DNA of 64,000 nucleotides from Apostichopus japonicus (GCF_037975245.1 NC_092575.1:20721841-20785840), one strand, 5' to 3'; counted from the stretch's first letter, positions 34,801 to 64,000 are shown. Made by a program: numbers and translations. Notes: generated by a model not told the origin, from the letters alone.

Positions 34801-35055
34801 ACAATTTCAGTGATGTTTGTATCGTATAGTGGGGTTATTCGTTATAGTGTCCATTCTCTCATCAACCCTTTCATTTATGCATTTGTTAGGAATACATACA
34901 TACATCGGTATAAATTAATGTTTAGATGTAAAACGACGTTAATTTCTTCGATAATGATGATTATTTCGTTTGAAACGTCAATTTTGTCCATTTTTCGGAA
35001 GTGTAGATGGATGCAATTAGTTCGCTATAGCATGGTAGACGATGCGGAAACCTAG
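34800..35055 (+). pseudogene. Possible remnant of a rhodopsin-like GPCR last exon
   Basis: After a TTTCAG acceptor-like site at about 34805-34810, the open frame reads SGVIRYSVHSLINPFIYAF and then VRNTYIHRYKLMFRC. This resembles transmembrane helix 7 with the NPxxY motif (here NPFIY) followed by helix 8 of class A receptors. No other helices were recognised upstream in the same frame, so it is either a decayed fragment or the last exon of an unrecognised gene. It sits in the divergent spacer between CFAP73 and the NRF-like gene. A chance match of a hydrophobic frame cannot be excluded. Confidence 0.35.
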
Positions 35056-36232
35056 CTTGAATATCTTTTGATGGTTTTTGCATGGATTCTCAAAAGTGTA
35101 TGATAACGGTTGTCGGCAAAAAAAAACCTTCAATGTAAATTGCTAATATTTGATATCCTTCTTATGTAGGCCTAACCATATGCGAACCCATGAATTTTCT
35201 TATACCTGCATGCATAACAAAGCACAGAGGTGATATTTTCCAATAACTTTCCAAAGAATTAAGGTATTGTCTAGGGACCAAATTTCACCTTGAAACAAAA
35301 CCCCAAAAAATCATCTCTTTATGATTATTTAACATGATTAATTAATAACATAATTAATTAATTAAATATAACATGATTAATTCATATGATTAATTAACTT
35401 GATATTGACTTCAAAGAGTTAAATGACACTTAACATTGAGTTTATAGCAGATACTTTTTTTTTGGCAAGCCATTGTATTTTGTTTAACGTAATTGTGACA
35501 ACATACGTTCGGACCATGCGACACAAGGCCATGCGTGATAAAAGACAAAGCACAAACAGATTAAAACCAGAGGTCGTTAATAGGTTCTTAAATTTCTTCT
35601 TAAAGGCTATAAATAAACATAAACACTTTAGCGTATCACATTAATGTACTTCCGATATAAATCTAGTAGTTACCGTCACTATAATGAGGGTATATGTTTG
35701 GTGAAATTACATACCAACTTTATGTAATCAACTTACCGAGCTATAAATACGCAGATCATTGAATAAGTAAAACACATTTATCTGCGGCGGTATCTCTTTG
35801 AGCAAATTAAGGTTGACCATTTAGCATCAAAGATAATCGAATTATACAAATTGTCTTCGGCTTATTTATTCATCGGATCTGTTGTCTATTTGAGAGCAAA
35901 GTTTCGGAGGGCTTTGGAAAAGAATTATGAGGATGGTATACATAAGCTTATACTGTAATTAAGCTAACATAATTAAGCTAAACGCGCAAATCCGTTGCGT
36001 TCATAGCAAATGACCACGCACGTCTTGAAAAAAGAACAGCCGAAACAGTCATATGCAGTTTCGTTTTCCTATAGCAGAGGTAAATTGGTCCCATTTCTCG
36101 CCGAGCGCTTCAGTTACATGGACTAAGTCTGTCTAAATTAATTTGTTAGTATATACTGACGTTTCTGAAAGATCGTATAGATATATGCGAAGGTAACGAA
36201 TCTGTACTTTTTATGGTATTATACGGGGCAAG

Positions 36233-53448
<17,216 letters not shown>

Positions 53449-53576
53449 ATCTCTGGATAACGAGGTCATGCATCGAGTTTACTTGTTTATTTCGTCTCTA
53501 TAACCGTATATCAATTCTTTAATGCGTAGCTTACAGTAATAACATATTTTAAGCTAAGTAGGTTACTCTTTTTCTT

Positions 53577-53582
53577 AATAAA
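53577..53582 (+). terminator. Polyadenylation signal of the NRF-like gene
   Basis: AATAAA about 129 nt after the TAG at 53446-53448; it is the first canonical hexamer downstream. Confidence 0.5.
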
Positions 53583-55649
53583 TTTGACGATCATCAAAAA
53601 ATTTGAATGATCAAAGTGTTTTCATACACTGAATATTTAAATATACATCATTAGATGTTCAATTTCTAATTGATATGATGATTTGATCAAATGTTGAACA
53701 TGCAGATCATGATATGCATATCCAGCCATGTTGGGACAATTTCGTACTGCTAATGCCTCTCTAAAATGTCCTCCCATATCATGCTTCAAAGCACTCGTAT
53801 GGACAGTACAAACAGTTCCTATAACCTTTATCTGATAGAAACATGATATTCATACTGCTCGTACTGACACTACGAGTGCTCTGAAGACATGACAGTACAG
53901 TTTAGAAAAAAACAAATTGTCCCAACTGGGGGGTATATCATAATGATACAAACTCATGTAAAATACAGCGTATATATATGACATATTTGTCTTCATGTTT
54001 TGTAGTACCTACCGCTTGTTGGTTTCAGTAGTACTTCCTGAAAACAAATCAGATTTATTGATTGCGACATTTCCTTTTTTATTTCTGGAATTCACAACTG
54101 ATTATATAATCTACAACTGTTGGACACTTTGAGATAACAACTTCACATCAACAAATTTTCTGAATTTTTATCTTAAGGATTAGTTTTATATCAGAATCAT
54201 AGGCTTAAAGATATAACATATATAGTTTCATTCGTCATTTCATGTTTACATTTATAGAAACGTAAAATCGAAATAATTTAAAGTTTCAAAGGATAAGTGT
54301 CAGTTGCAAATACTCTTTCTTGTATGCTCTTTTTTGGTGATATCATTTTCAATCAAAATACAAGAGCGGAAAAACAATGGTAATTCAGTATACCCATTTC
54401 TTTTTTTTTTTTGCATTTTCGAATAACTCCGATCTCTCAGGTAAGTTGACGAAACTAAATCATGACATTCATGAATACTTCTCAATTTCTTAGAGAAATT
54501 TGGGGTAGATAAAAGACGAAAAGCACTTTTGAAAATTATAAGCAATTTCAGCATATTAGGGCCAGTACAAATGACCTTGAATCGTTAAGTTCTAAATATA
54601 TGTATGTTGGATTTAGTACGGTTATTTCAGAGGTTATATAATCTTCCACTTAAAAAACAAATCTTGAATATAAACAATCTATTTACAAAACGTATCTACA
54701 AACTTAGTTGTCAACAGTTAAATTTCCATTGTTCCATCCAACCATGTGTTAGTGAGTTGAAAAACAATAAAGGTAGCTTGTTTGTTTTACAATGTTTTTG
54801 TTATTGTTGTGTGTGTTCGGTATAGTTACCTTCGAACAACTTCTGCTCTCCTACAGCACCCAAGACAAGGTGGGGGGGGGGACCGGGTTAGGGGGTCATG
54901 GTCACCAATAATTATCATATTAATGATGTTCACGAAGTCACTTTGCGGCCTATTGGCGATAGTTTCAACACCACTGAACATATATCAGAATTCTGCCGTT
55001 CACCTCCAATCCAATAACTAAACCTGTATCTGGGCCCGGGCCCTCTCCTGTTTTACTCCTCTTATAATTGGGACCTTTAGGAGGTGGCATTGAGAGAATG
55101 ACGTGACTTCGATTACGTGCATGGGTAGTCTGTGACTGACTGACACTCGTGGAGAATAGATGGTTGGAGAGTGATCGTGCAGTGTCGATTCGGGTTAAAG
55201 TAAAGTACCGGTACATACATATTAGGACTTGTGTTCCGAAGGTATATACTGCAACTTCCTACCGGTGTCCCATTTTGAATCGATTATTCCTTTATTATTC
55301 TAAATGTTTGTGTACGTTTTTCCATCAATCAGTATAGTTCCCGTATGCCTACGCAGGTGATAAATTGTACATTGATTTGAATATATCACTGGCAAATTAC
55401 GGTAAAATTTAAACGGATTTTGTTAGTCAATACATACAATTAGTGTATGGTGAGCGCTCTGCAGTAAATTTTAAGTTTTGAAACACACACACATTGCACA
55501 CTTACACAAAGAAAACACACAAAAACATCAAGAACAACAACACACATTTAGGTGTAGTAAAACAGGTTAACGGTGACTGAATGGATTAGGGGTAAGTTAG
55601 GGATGGGAAGGGTTGGCATTTAAGTTGGTCTTAATACCGTATATATATA
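53583..55649. other. Spacer after the NRF-like gene
   Basis: No gene recognised. AT-rich; one poly-G tract at about 54872-54880. Open frames on both strands (up to 84 codons) have no recognisable domain. Confidence 0.5.
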
Positions 55650-56013
55650 CAAGGGCGTAGGAACCGGGGGGCTGGGGGGCGCCAGCCCCCCCAGTGAAAA
55701 ATGTGGAGGGGCGGAAGTATCATTCCGCCCCCCCGGTTCGCAAGTCAGAAAACCCCTTTTTCATTTCCAAATGAGAAAAAAATCTCATTTGGAGCACCAA
55801 ATTGCATCTAAGGCCAGGTGAAAATACAAAATTAAGTTTACAAAATGGAGTGGGTGTTGTAGTGTGCTATATTGCACCAAATTGCATCTGAGGCCACCTG
55901 GAAATGCAAAAAATTCCAAAGGGGAGGGGGACACCCCCTCCCCTTAGACCCCTCCCCCAGGCTGGCCATCAGTCTTCAGCCCCTCCACTCAAAAGTACCT
56001 TCCTACGCCACTG
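55650..56013. mobile_element. Non-autonomous hAT-type element with TATATATA duplication
   Basis: The left end is CAAGGGCGTAGGAACC and the right end GTACCTTCCTACGCCACTG; the flanks read TATATATA on both sides (55642-55649 and 56014-56021). 364 bp. It shares an interior G/C-rich motif (GGGGAGGGGGACACCCCC) with 43701-44566. The TA-rich target makes the duplication weaker evidence than in the other copies. Confidence 0.72.
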
Positions 56014-57372
56014 TATATATATATGAAAGTTCATTTGAAGATATGAAAATCAGGAGACTGATGGATACCTTTAGTGGTCCTTAAGCTGACTGTCTGCTGG
56101 CATTTCAGAATAAATTGTTCGAAGTATTAAATTTATAGTTTTTTTGTTTGTTTATTGATTGTTGATTATTGTAAAACGTTGATGTAAGGTACATGTGCGC
56201 AAAATGCACGTCCCGCAGGCAATTTTATTTTGAGGTGCGAGATAAGCGGCCTTTTGTCTTGAAATAATCAGGGCCGTGAAATCGAGGAAGAACATGAAAT
56301 ACATTGCCTATACTCTGAAGAAGTACTCAATCAGTTCAAAGTTTGTATACTTTATGGCCCACCTACAGACTGACCGTTGACTAGAGCTTGGGTAGTTGAG
56401 GGGTCAGGAGGATACAGCCCGGGACCGCCGTCCATTGTAATAAGAGGGCCCGGAAAAAATGGCGGGTCCGGAAAACTATAGTATAAATAATACTGAAATT
56501 AAGTGTGTGTTTGCGTGTGTGTGTGGGGGGGGGGGGGGGTGAGGGCAATATTCAGCATTATGAGCTCGGAGCCATGTCTGCGTGGGGTTCAGGGGCCCGT
56601 TATATGGCCCACGGTGAGTTTTGCGTGTTTTATAACTTTTTTAGAACCTTGAACTGATTCAAATCAGCAGTTTTGATGTAGACCTGTCTAAGTATTTTTT
56701 GTTTTAGTTGGACATGACCAATTTCATTTGTGCCACCGAACACGGGGGAGGGGGGGGGGGAACATGTCCCCTTTGGCGACGCCACTGAACTGGTGGTGTA
56801 ACTAGCTGGACAGACCATAGGTTTTCGACTTACTTCTCTACATGCCTACTTGTGATATTTCAACATAACAGATGGACAATGCGCATCTACAACCTTCTGA
56901 TCTTTTATTTCCCACTGAATAGGTTCCTTAATTGTCAATGTGTGGCCCGCAAATATAAATACCGTGCCAACCCCTGATGTTAGTGACACCTTTGACTACT
57001 GTTGTACATGGCTAGGTGGAAATTTCAAGAAATAAATAAAAACAGCGATAAGTAGGTGCCCTACATATTACCAATCGGAAGTCGTGACACAGTTGAAAAA
57101 AATCCCTTCCGTCAAGTTCGAACTCATCGCGTAACACGTAAGGCACACACTGATATGCCTGCATTCAGTTTATTGCTGTACTCCCTTCGACCTGCATACA
57201 TTCTGTGATTAAACCACACAGCTGTCATTCACTCTACAGCAGATCGTTCCAAAAAATAGTTGTTAACCAGAGCAGATGAGAGGTCGTTAGGCAGGACGGA
57301 TTCGGTGAATTATCTATTTTTAATCCTTACCTCTGAATATCTTTTCGATATTAATTTATATCTTAAAATTTC
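56014..57372. other. Upstream region of the nucleoredoxin-like gene
   Basis: Likely contains its promoter and 5' UTR; no clear TATA box was identified. G tracts at about 56525-56540 and 56747-56760. No other gene recognised. Confidence 0.4.
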
Positions 57373-57684
57373 ATGCAGATGGCAGGTCCGATAGCAACCC
57401 TCCTTGGCGCTGTTGTGCAAAACGGATCGAAAGATGAAATACAAGTTTCTTCTTTTTCGGGCGAAGGCAAGGTGATAGGTCTATACTTCTCCGCACATTG
57501 GTGTCCCCCCTGCAGGGCTTTTACACCCAAACTCGCTGACTTTTACAAGAATTTCAAGCAATCGCCGCGGGGAGATGAGCTGGAAATTGTTTTCGTGAGC
57601 TCAGATAAAACCCAGACAGATTTTGACACCTACTTTGGTGATATGCCATGGCTTGCATTGCCATTTGAGAAAAGAGACGTAAAG
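57373..57684 (+). CDS. Nucleoredoxin-like protein, first coding exon (partial gene)
   Basis: 104 codons from ATG to a GTAAGC donor at 57685 (phase 0). The sequence contains IGLYFSAHWCPPCRAFTPKL, with catalytic Cys44-Pro-Pro-Cys47, then LEIVFVSSDKTQTDF and MPWLALPFEKR, all hallmarks of the nucleoredoxin/tryparedoxin-type thioredoxin fold. The second half of the fold (the IPTL-type segment) must lie in a later exon. It was not found in the remaining 6.3 kb, so the gene runs off the window. A second in-frame ATG at 57379 could be the real start, and the TGCAG before it could be an acceptor joining a 5' UTR exon. Family role: cytosolic thiol-disulfide reductase. Whether it is the multi-module nucleoredoxin or the short single-domain kind common in invertebrates cannot be decided here. 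Confidence 0.85.
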
Positions 57685-58858
57685 GTAAGCACATCTATTA
57701 TAACTTCCAAGGGAACATGATGCAGTAGTCGAGCTGGCTGTAGGCCTAGTCATATCCCAAATTAACTTGGGCTTGGCCCAGAAGGTAGCATATTCCCAAC
57801 GTTAGGCTAGTCAATTCTATATTCCAATAGCTGGTTATAGATTTGGCTGTATCCAGTAGACCAATGAAAATTATTCCTAATTTTATTGATGAAAGTGAAA
57901 CTTAGTTGTTGATTAAAGTATGCACTGGCTTATAGAGTAAACAGACCAGGCTGTCTGGGTATAAATTACGGTCCTATCCTAGACATAGGCCTATGTGATT
58001 TAAAACAATTACAGCAACATATGTTGTCAGTTTCTATGATTCCAAGTTTAATTATGCCTTGATTTCACACAAAAAAGGGAAGAAACAAGGAAGAAACCCA
58101 TGCTAGATCTTGGATTGACAACAAATGCAAATATTGGAGCCCAGAAGAAGCCAAATTGCAAACACAATATTGACATTGGTAACTAATGTAGCCTACTTCA
58201 GGGAAATACACTCATTACATATAATAGAGTTAGCTTTGTCTGGTTTGCACAGCTTTATTACAGGTATAGTTATCTGTATCATTTTCCACGCACTGTTCGA
58301 CATGTTTCCCAGAGAGAAGATGCTGTGAAGAATTTGTTTCATGATCAAGCTGATAAGGAAATATATATGTTACAAACATATCCCTGTGCCCTACAGTACT
58401 GTATCTGTACTCAACAAAAAGCTCTGTTCTTATTCAAAACATAATGACACAAATGCTTGTATTTACATTTGTGTATATGTATATCTATGTATATATATAC
58501 TGTATTGTAGACCGAGTAATTCTGGGTTTTGACTTTCACTTGTAAATCTGTTTCGTTTGCAAACATTCCAAATGGATGAGGTTTCAATGATTAATCTGTA
58601 ACTAAAGCTCTTGAAAAGCATTTGCCCAGATGACTTCACAGACCCACTCCCCTCCCCTCCCCCGCCCTGTTACTATGATCCAAAATCCTGGAGTAGCTGG
58701 AGGTTTTAGCCAGTCAAAATAGGTTTCATTCAATCATTCATATCTAGAATTACAGTAGGGGCAAGATCTTGACTTGGAGTTATTCAACTAGCAATGTGGT
58801 ATATTTGTTTGTCTTCAATATAAGTTTCACAAATGTTGTTTGTCACAAGAAAATCCTT

Positions 58859-59106
58859 TTAAAGGGAAGCTGTATTGGCACCAAATATGCTAGATATTAA
58901 AAAATAGTCACCTTTGGTCAAAATTCTTATTCTTTTATTACAACCTTGGAGGAAATTTTCCTCACTGGGACATTCTGTCATCTTGTGTGTGCCTTAAAAA
59001 TGTCTGAGAACAATTTAGAGAGTAAAGACCTCCAGGAAAGTACTTTTTGAAAACTTCTAGCAGTTATGGCGTGCTATAATGTGAGGCCTATACATACTAC
59101 CTTTAA
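58859..59106 (+). mobile_element. TTAA-flanked MITE, family B, copy 1
   Basis: 248 bp, TTAAAGGGAAGCTG at the left and ACTACCTTTAA at the right. The body (CACCAAATATGCTAGATATT, TCACTGGGACATTC) is shared in reverse with 45734-46000. The termini AGG...CCT resemble family A, but the interior does not. Confidence 0.7.
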
Positions 59107-60298
59107 GTTTATTTTTTTGTCATAACCAAGATATTGCTTCCTGTATTAGGAATCAGTACGAGTGGAATAATCAATTGGAAATTACAAGAGCTGTGTATAG
59201 CAGGAAATGGTTTATAATCCGGGTATATCGCATCCCAAAATGTGTACTGCATGCAAAATGGTCAAATTGCATATATACAGTATACAAGTATTTATGATGT
59301 ACAGTATAACAGTATACTGAAAAACCATATTTACATATATGGTTGTTACTTGTTTTTGTCCCCTTTATATTTAAAAAATTTAAAGCCGTCAAAAACTGCT
59401 GCACCAAATGTGAAAACTGATTCCTTATCTAGTGGACAGACAACTGTTGTAATTTTTAAAGAGTAAAATGTAAACACTGTGTGTTAGATATCATTGCCTT
59501 AACTTACACTTAACAAGTGAAATGTCCAGCTTTTCCTAAACAGTACACATTTTTTCTCTCGATGTGACCATTATAGCATTTCTAGCACAATCCATTCTCC
59601 TGGTACTCATTCAAGTGTTGCAATACAAGGAGGATATCAGACTTGGCAGGAGGAAGTGACTGAGTAGAAAGCATTAATTAGTGAACAGGAATTACTTATT
59701 CGTAGTAGCTGTTTATTTTACCCAGAATTTTATGGAGCCTTTAACGTGGAAAAGGTATCCTGTTTGTGATTAGACATGCCCTAAATTACAAAGCTTAGCA
59801 AATCTAAAACCTCTTGTTTTATAGTACTTTATCTCTCAAGGATTTTTGGTTTAATCCTCATCTTCCCCTACCATTTAATACATGTAGCAAAGTGCTTCAT
59901 ATTATCCTTGAGCAGGGATAATCCTTCTTGCCCCATTTTTACAACCAGAATGTAACTGTGATACTGTCCATTCGGATGGGTAAATGCGTATAAGTGCATT
60001 AGTTGAATCAATTCCCACATACACTTACCTATCTCCTCACAATGTTAGCACTCTCTATTTACCAAATACATGTGAAGAGTGATCTGCTCTTAGCATTCTG
60101 ACGGCCTGATGAACGGTCACCCAGTGCCATTCTGACCTTGTGACTGATCGCTTGCAACTTGAGGCTAACGTCCCCCTTTCTCTACCCGCCAAAGTATTTA
60201 GGCCACATAAATATTCTAGAAATATTTTCCGTTCATGTATGGACTTGTTCATGTACAGTGATTTTGTGATTCTGTTAGACAAGTTATGATTTCACAGT

Positions 60299-60667
60299 TT
60301 AAAGGGTGTGAAGACTCGCGCAAAAAGAAACGTCTAATGCCGGTAATTTGACCTAGTTTCGAATGAGGTGTAACAGAAGTGTTAGACACCACCATCGATC
60401 CCAGAAAATACACACACAGCTGGCTACCATCGGTAATTAGACACTAGTGTACAGTCAGTACATACAGCTGCGGTCAATACCCACAGCACAGTGTATAAAC
60501 GATACAGCGATGGACTTCTCAGGTCCAGCTAAAGATAACAATGTATCACTTTTCATTACTGTCTGCATTTTGTAGCGACACGAACAAAACGTCACTTGCA
60601 AGCAAAAGAAAGTTAACCTTTTTCAGATGGCCGCACGCGGTTTGGGGCGAGTCTTCAATGCCTTTAA
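60299..60667 (+). mobile_element. TTAA-flanked MITE, family A, copy 3
   Basis: TTAAAGGGTGTGAAGACTCG at the left, CGAGTCTTCAATGCCTTTAA at the right; both TTAA sites are intact. It lies in intron 1 of the nucleoredoxin-like gene. Confidence 0.85.
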
Positions 60668-63600
60668 TAACAATTCTGTAGTTTCTTTGCTTCGTTGCTA
60701 TGATTTGGTTTTCAGCAAAAAGAGGACGGTACAAAGTAGTGACATTGTACATTTGAACAGTGATAGGAAATGACACAGCGTGCATAGGAAGAGGGTGTAT
60801 GGTTGTACCGTCAGCACTAATACCCTACACAAATACCAGTAACACTTTTAGACTTGAAATTCATTTTGTGTCAGGCGGTTAATGTCTTGTCTTACTGTGC
60901 AAAGCACAATTTACAACAAGAAACGAGGAGTTTCCATGTTTGGTGATGTGTGTTTAATTAAAGAGCGAAGGGAACGTGTGTCCCACTGTAGACCATTTAG
61001 TTGTTGTTTTAGGAGCTGTTACATTGCAAGAAATTTACTCTTTTGTCATTGGGTGAAACTTGATCTGGAAGAAGAGAGGGTTCAAGTAGATCAGGCTAAC
61101 TGTAAAAACAACCAAATATATATGTACATATTAACATCCTCTACAGGTCACCATGTTTACCTCTTTTCACTCCTCTCATCCCTTCGCCATCCCAGTTTTC
61201 TTTGTACAGTAGTCCTCTTATCTGCCAGCTGCTATCCACACCTACTGTACTACGCTTCCACTAATGTGTTTACCTAACAGATAAATCAGTTTGTCTAGCT
61301 GTCCATTTATGTAGCAAATCATTTTGTCTCCTGCAACAGCTCTCTGTTGCACCTCGGAAGAGGATCCTTTCAGGATCGTAACGTCGGGCCCTCTAAACTG
61401 AACGACTGATGTCTTAACTCTGAACTGAGATTATCGGCATATATACATCATATTGTCACCTTAGAAGCAAAACAAAGAAGAGAAAAAGAAAGAGAAAAAC
61501 ACTTCCAAAAACAACAACTCGTTAGGCTAATTATGAGTGACTCAAGCCCATGAACTGTTGTGTGGAGTATATAAGTGACATATGATCAGAGGGTGAAAGA
61601 ATAACAATGATAATCCAAAATTATTTTGGTTGGTAACTTGGTAACCTGCAGTACATTACATTCCAGGATTATAGTATTAACAGATAAACAACACAAGTTC
61701 ATTGCAACTGCGGCTGTTCCCCAATCCTGCAGTCACTTCACATAGACTACAGTAATATGCTGTGTTATGTACATTGTGATTGATGAACTATGTGCTGCGG
61801 GCGGTGAGGGTATGGTATTGGCATCTGCCCCCCACCCCCCTTGCCCTTCTGCACGGTCAATATAATATACTCGTCCTGTAATAACAAAGTCCCTAGTGGT
61901 TAAAGCTCAGGACTGTACAGCCAACACATCAGAACTACTGCACTGTACCACAATACACTGGAGACCCCTGGCACCAATTAAATACAGTCAGTGATACAGT
62001 TATGCTAGAGGTTGGTGTAAACAAAGAGCTTGTACAAATATTAATGTTGCTAGAAGAACTCGTCGAGCAGCAGCTTAACGGTCCAATTAATATCAATTAA
62101 ATGTAATGGACCTCATCTATTATATAAAAAGAAAACAGTTGATAATAAGGTCTGAGCTAGCATACTATCCTAAGTTATTGTGATGTTATTACAAGGTACA
62201 GTGTATGTACGGGGGATATTTTTTTGTTAAGATGGGTGGCATCCTTTACATTTATGATACTGCATGGAGCTGATATTACTAACTGGATGCACGCTGAATC
62301 TTAAAGGACAGTATCGATGTTGAAACAAGTCTCACAACAAACTGATATGCATAATTGGCAAAGAAAAAAGGACCATGTCATGCGCTGTTACATATAGCAT
62401 TCTTAATTAGAACTGTTATCTTTCAGAGTCGAAAGAGATTGCAGATCTGTACAAACTGTAGATATACAATCATATTCCGCTGTAGCCTAAGATGTTGATA
62501 GTAAGCGAAATACTGTACATTGACTCTTTGCAACGATCTAAAATACAGTATTGGTCATAATACAATTAAAAAGTTTGGCTTTTAACCTTTATAAGCAGTT
62601 ACTTTTCTCTTTTACAAATTTTGATTAATCTGATAAAAAGAATAAAAAAACAAATTTTCTATTAAGTTTAATTTTTAAGTACCAATCAGACACATGATTT
62701 TCAGTGTTGTTGGTACTCTGTTCTTGCAACCTTGTAACCTTCACGGCAGGTACTGTGTACTGTATATATACGTTACTCTTCTAGTGCGAGATTCCGCACG
62801 TTAGCATAGATTCTTGTCTCTTCTTGTACATTTCATCGCGGAAGATGTGTTAGTTATGCATCGGCAGGAAGCTGCGGTCTATTGGTGTTAGATTCCCACA
62901 TAGGGACCGACACTGCCGCAATTGTAAAGGTACATTTTGTACCTCTGCCCCTGGTGGCATTTATTTGATTGAGAGTGGCAGGCTCTAAGACCTCATGTGG
63001 TGGAGGCACGTGGATGACTGTTGGGCGCATTTTTGGTATACTCGATAAAAAGGATGCTTGTTGCTGGTAGTTTCTGCTTTTTTGGGGGGTTCCCCTAGAG
63101 CTTTTCTTTTTGGTCTTGTTTCTAGGTTGCTTGTTTTTTTGTTTCTTGTTTTTTTGTGTGTGAGCTTGTTAGGTTTCTAAAATGATATAGAATACTGTGA
63201 ACAGGGTAGTTTGCTCTGTTGCATTGTAAGGTATACTGTACATGTATATGTCGTTACAAAGAAATGTTACAGAAACTGAGATTAAGTTAGGACTTGGTAA
63301 AAAAGTGAAGTGGTATTAACTACAGAGCTATGATATGTTGACAGTATTAGTACTAACTTTGTTACTACTCTCAGATCTCTGACATGTATACACTGTACAT
63401 GGAATGGCAATCCATTAACAAAAGCAGGCCAAACATTTTTAACAGTTGTCGGGTCGTCTGAGATGACCAAAGTTTTTGTTGCAACAACCAAATTCAGCTT
63501 TGGAAAAAGACTGCTCATTGTTTATCATCAAATTCATGAACATATGTTTTAACCCCCAAAAAAGTAAAATGATAAGTTGGTATCTTGCTCTATCACTTTG

Positions 63601-64000
63601 GAGATATTGAAATGAAATAAAAAATAGTGGTATTTATAGCCCTATGATCCACCTGAATTGGAGTTTTACTTGTCAAAAGCTGGTGTGCTATTCATCATCA
63701 AACATACCTTAACCCATATCTCCCACAGTGTACATATTGGTGGTTCTTTGTTTATTTCACTACATATTTTCAGAAAACCAAATTTGCTGTTTGGACAAAC
63801 AAACAAAGAATAAGAGCTGGTTGTCTAGAAGGAACAACCAGAAAAAAATCCTGAAAAACTTTTCCCTGTGTAACTAAAAATATTTCCATAAATTTGTTTC
63901 TTTGCGGCTGTTTATTTCATGTGACATATGTTCTCATTGAATGATCTGACCTCACTTGATGTCTGGAGATGTGTTTCGGTGAAAGAAAATCTGGAATTAT

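Larger units (their letters stand above)
33972..36232. other. Divergent spacer between CFAP73 and the NRF-like gene
   Basis: It should hold both promoters. Apart from the X-box and the GPCR-like fragment (34800-35055), I see a repeated TGACGTCATGCTGACGTCAT (34781-34800, two CRE-like TGACGTCA sites) and a TTAATTAA-rich stretch at about 35330-35405. No further gene recognised. Confidence 0.5.
57685..64000 (+). other. Intron 1 of the nucleoredoxin-like gene, runs off the window
   Basis: No further coding exon was recognised. The stretch holds two TTAA-flanked MITEs (58859-59106 and 60299-60667), short TA-rich runs, and a GGATCC...GGATC stem near 61351-61390. The open frames seen here (for example 60882-61277) have no recognisable domain and no coding character. 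Confidence 0.6.

Noticed and set aside
54300-54825. Open frames on both strands in the spacer after the NRF-like gene (84 and 73 codons), faintly LINE-like
   Set aside because: The similarity to reverse transcriptase C-termini is too weak to separate from AT-rich chance frames.
60882-61277. 131-codon open frame on the plus strand
   Set aside because: No domain, low-complexity tail and location in a repeat-rich intron of the nucleoredoxin-like gene; no splice or start context supports it.
61890-61960. CCTAGTGGTTAAAGCTCAGGACTG, similar to a tRNA A box
   Set aside because: No B box or cloverleaf partner downstream.

Overview
The window looks like nuclear DNA of an invertebrate deuterostome, most plausibly an echinoderm such as a sea cucumber. 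The species is inferred, not shown. The evidence is: AT-rich sequence; intron-dense genes with short GT-AG exons (mostly 70-330 nt) and introns of 0.3-3.3 kb; abundant (TA)n runs and poly-G/poly-C tracts; many small non-autonomous transposons and non-LTR retrotransposon tails; and a gene set with a secreted IgGFc-binding/VWD/C-type-lectin mosaic, a motile-cilium gene, a NRF-6-type acyltransferase and a nucleoredoxin. No bacterial, viral or organellar genes were seen.

Four protein-coding genes were rebuilt by hand from open frames, splice sites and phase continuity. (1) 2699-22111, +: 18 exons, about 1530 residues, with signal peptide, IgGFc-binding domain, two VWD-C8-TIL-EGF modules, and a C-type lectin domain split by an inserted farnesoic-acid O-methyltransferase-like (FAMeT) domain. 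(2) 24561-33818, -: 9 exons, 311 residues, CFAP73, a coiled-coil axonemal protein, tail-to-tail with gene 1. (3) 36233-53448, +: 14 exons, 782 residues, a nose-resistant-to-fluoxetine (NRF-6)-like multipass acyltransferase, head-to-head with CFAP73. (4) 57373-57684, +: first coding exon of a nucleoredoxin-like thioredoxin; the rest lies beyond the window. The genes do not form a functional cluster: secreted mucosal or humoral protein, cilium, membrane acyltransferase and redox protein sit side by side.

Introns and spacers carry a dense set of small mobile elements, several with target-site duplications visible by eye: hAT-type elements with 8-bp duplications (11713-12155, 23796-24160, 43395-45024 with a second one nested at 43701-44566, 55650-56013); two families of TTAA-flanked MITEs (three and two copies); a larger inverted-repeat element invaded by one of them (12819-13653); a pair of inverted ~0.5 kb repeats inside CFAP73 intron 1; perfect or near-perfect palindromes; a tRNA-like sequence, a tRNA-derived SINE; and 5'-truncated LINE remnants.

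Most worth following up: the C-type lectin whose fold is interrupted by a two-exon phase-1 cassette encoding a FAMeT domain (skipping the cassette restores an uninterrupted lectin), and a minisatellite immediately after exon 13 of the same gene in which the real 5' splice site is itself part of the repeat, giving at least seven decoy donors.
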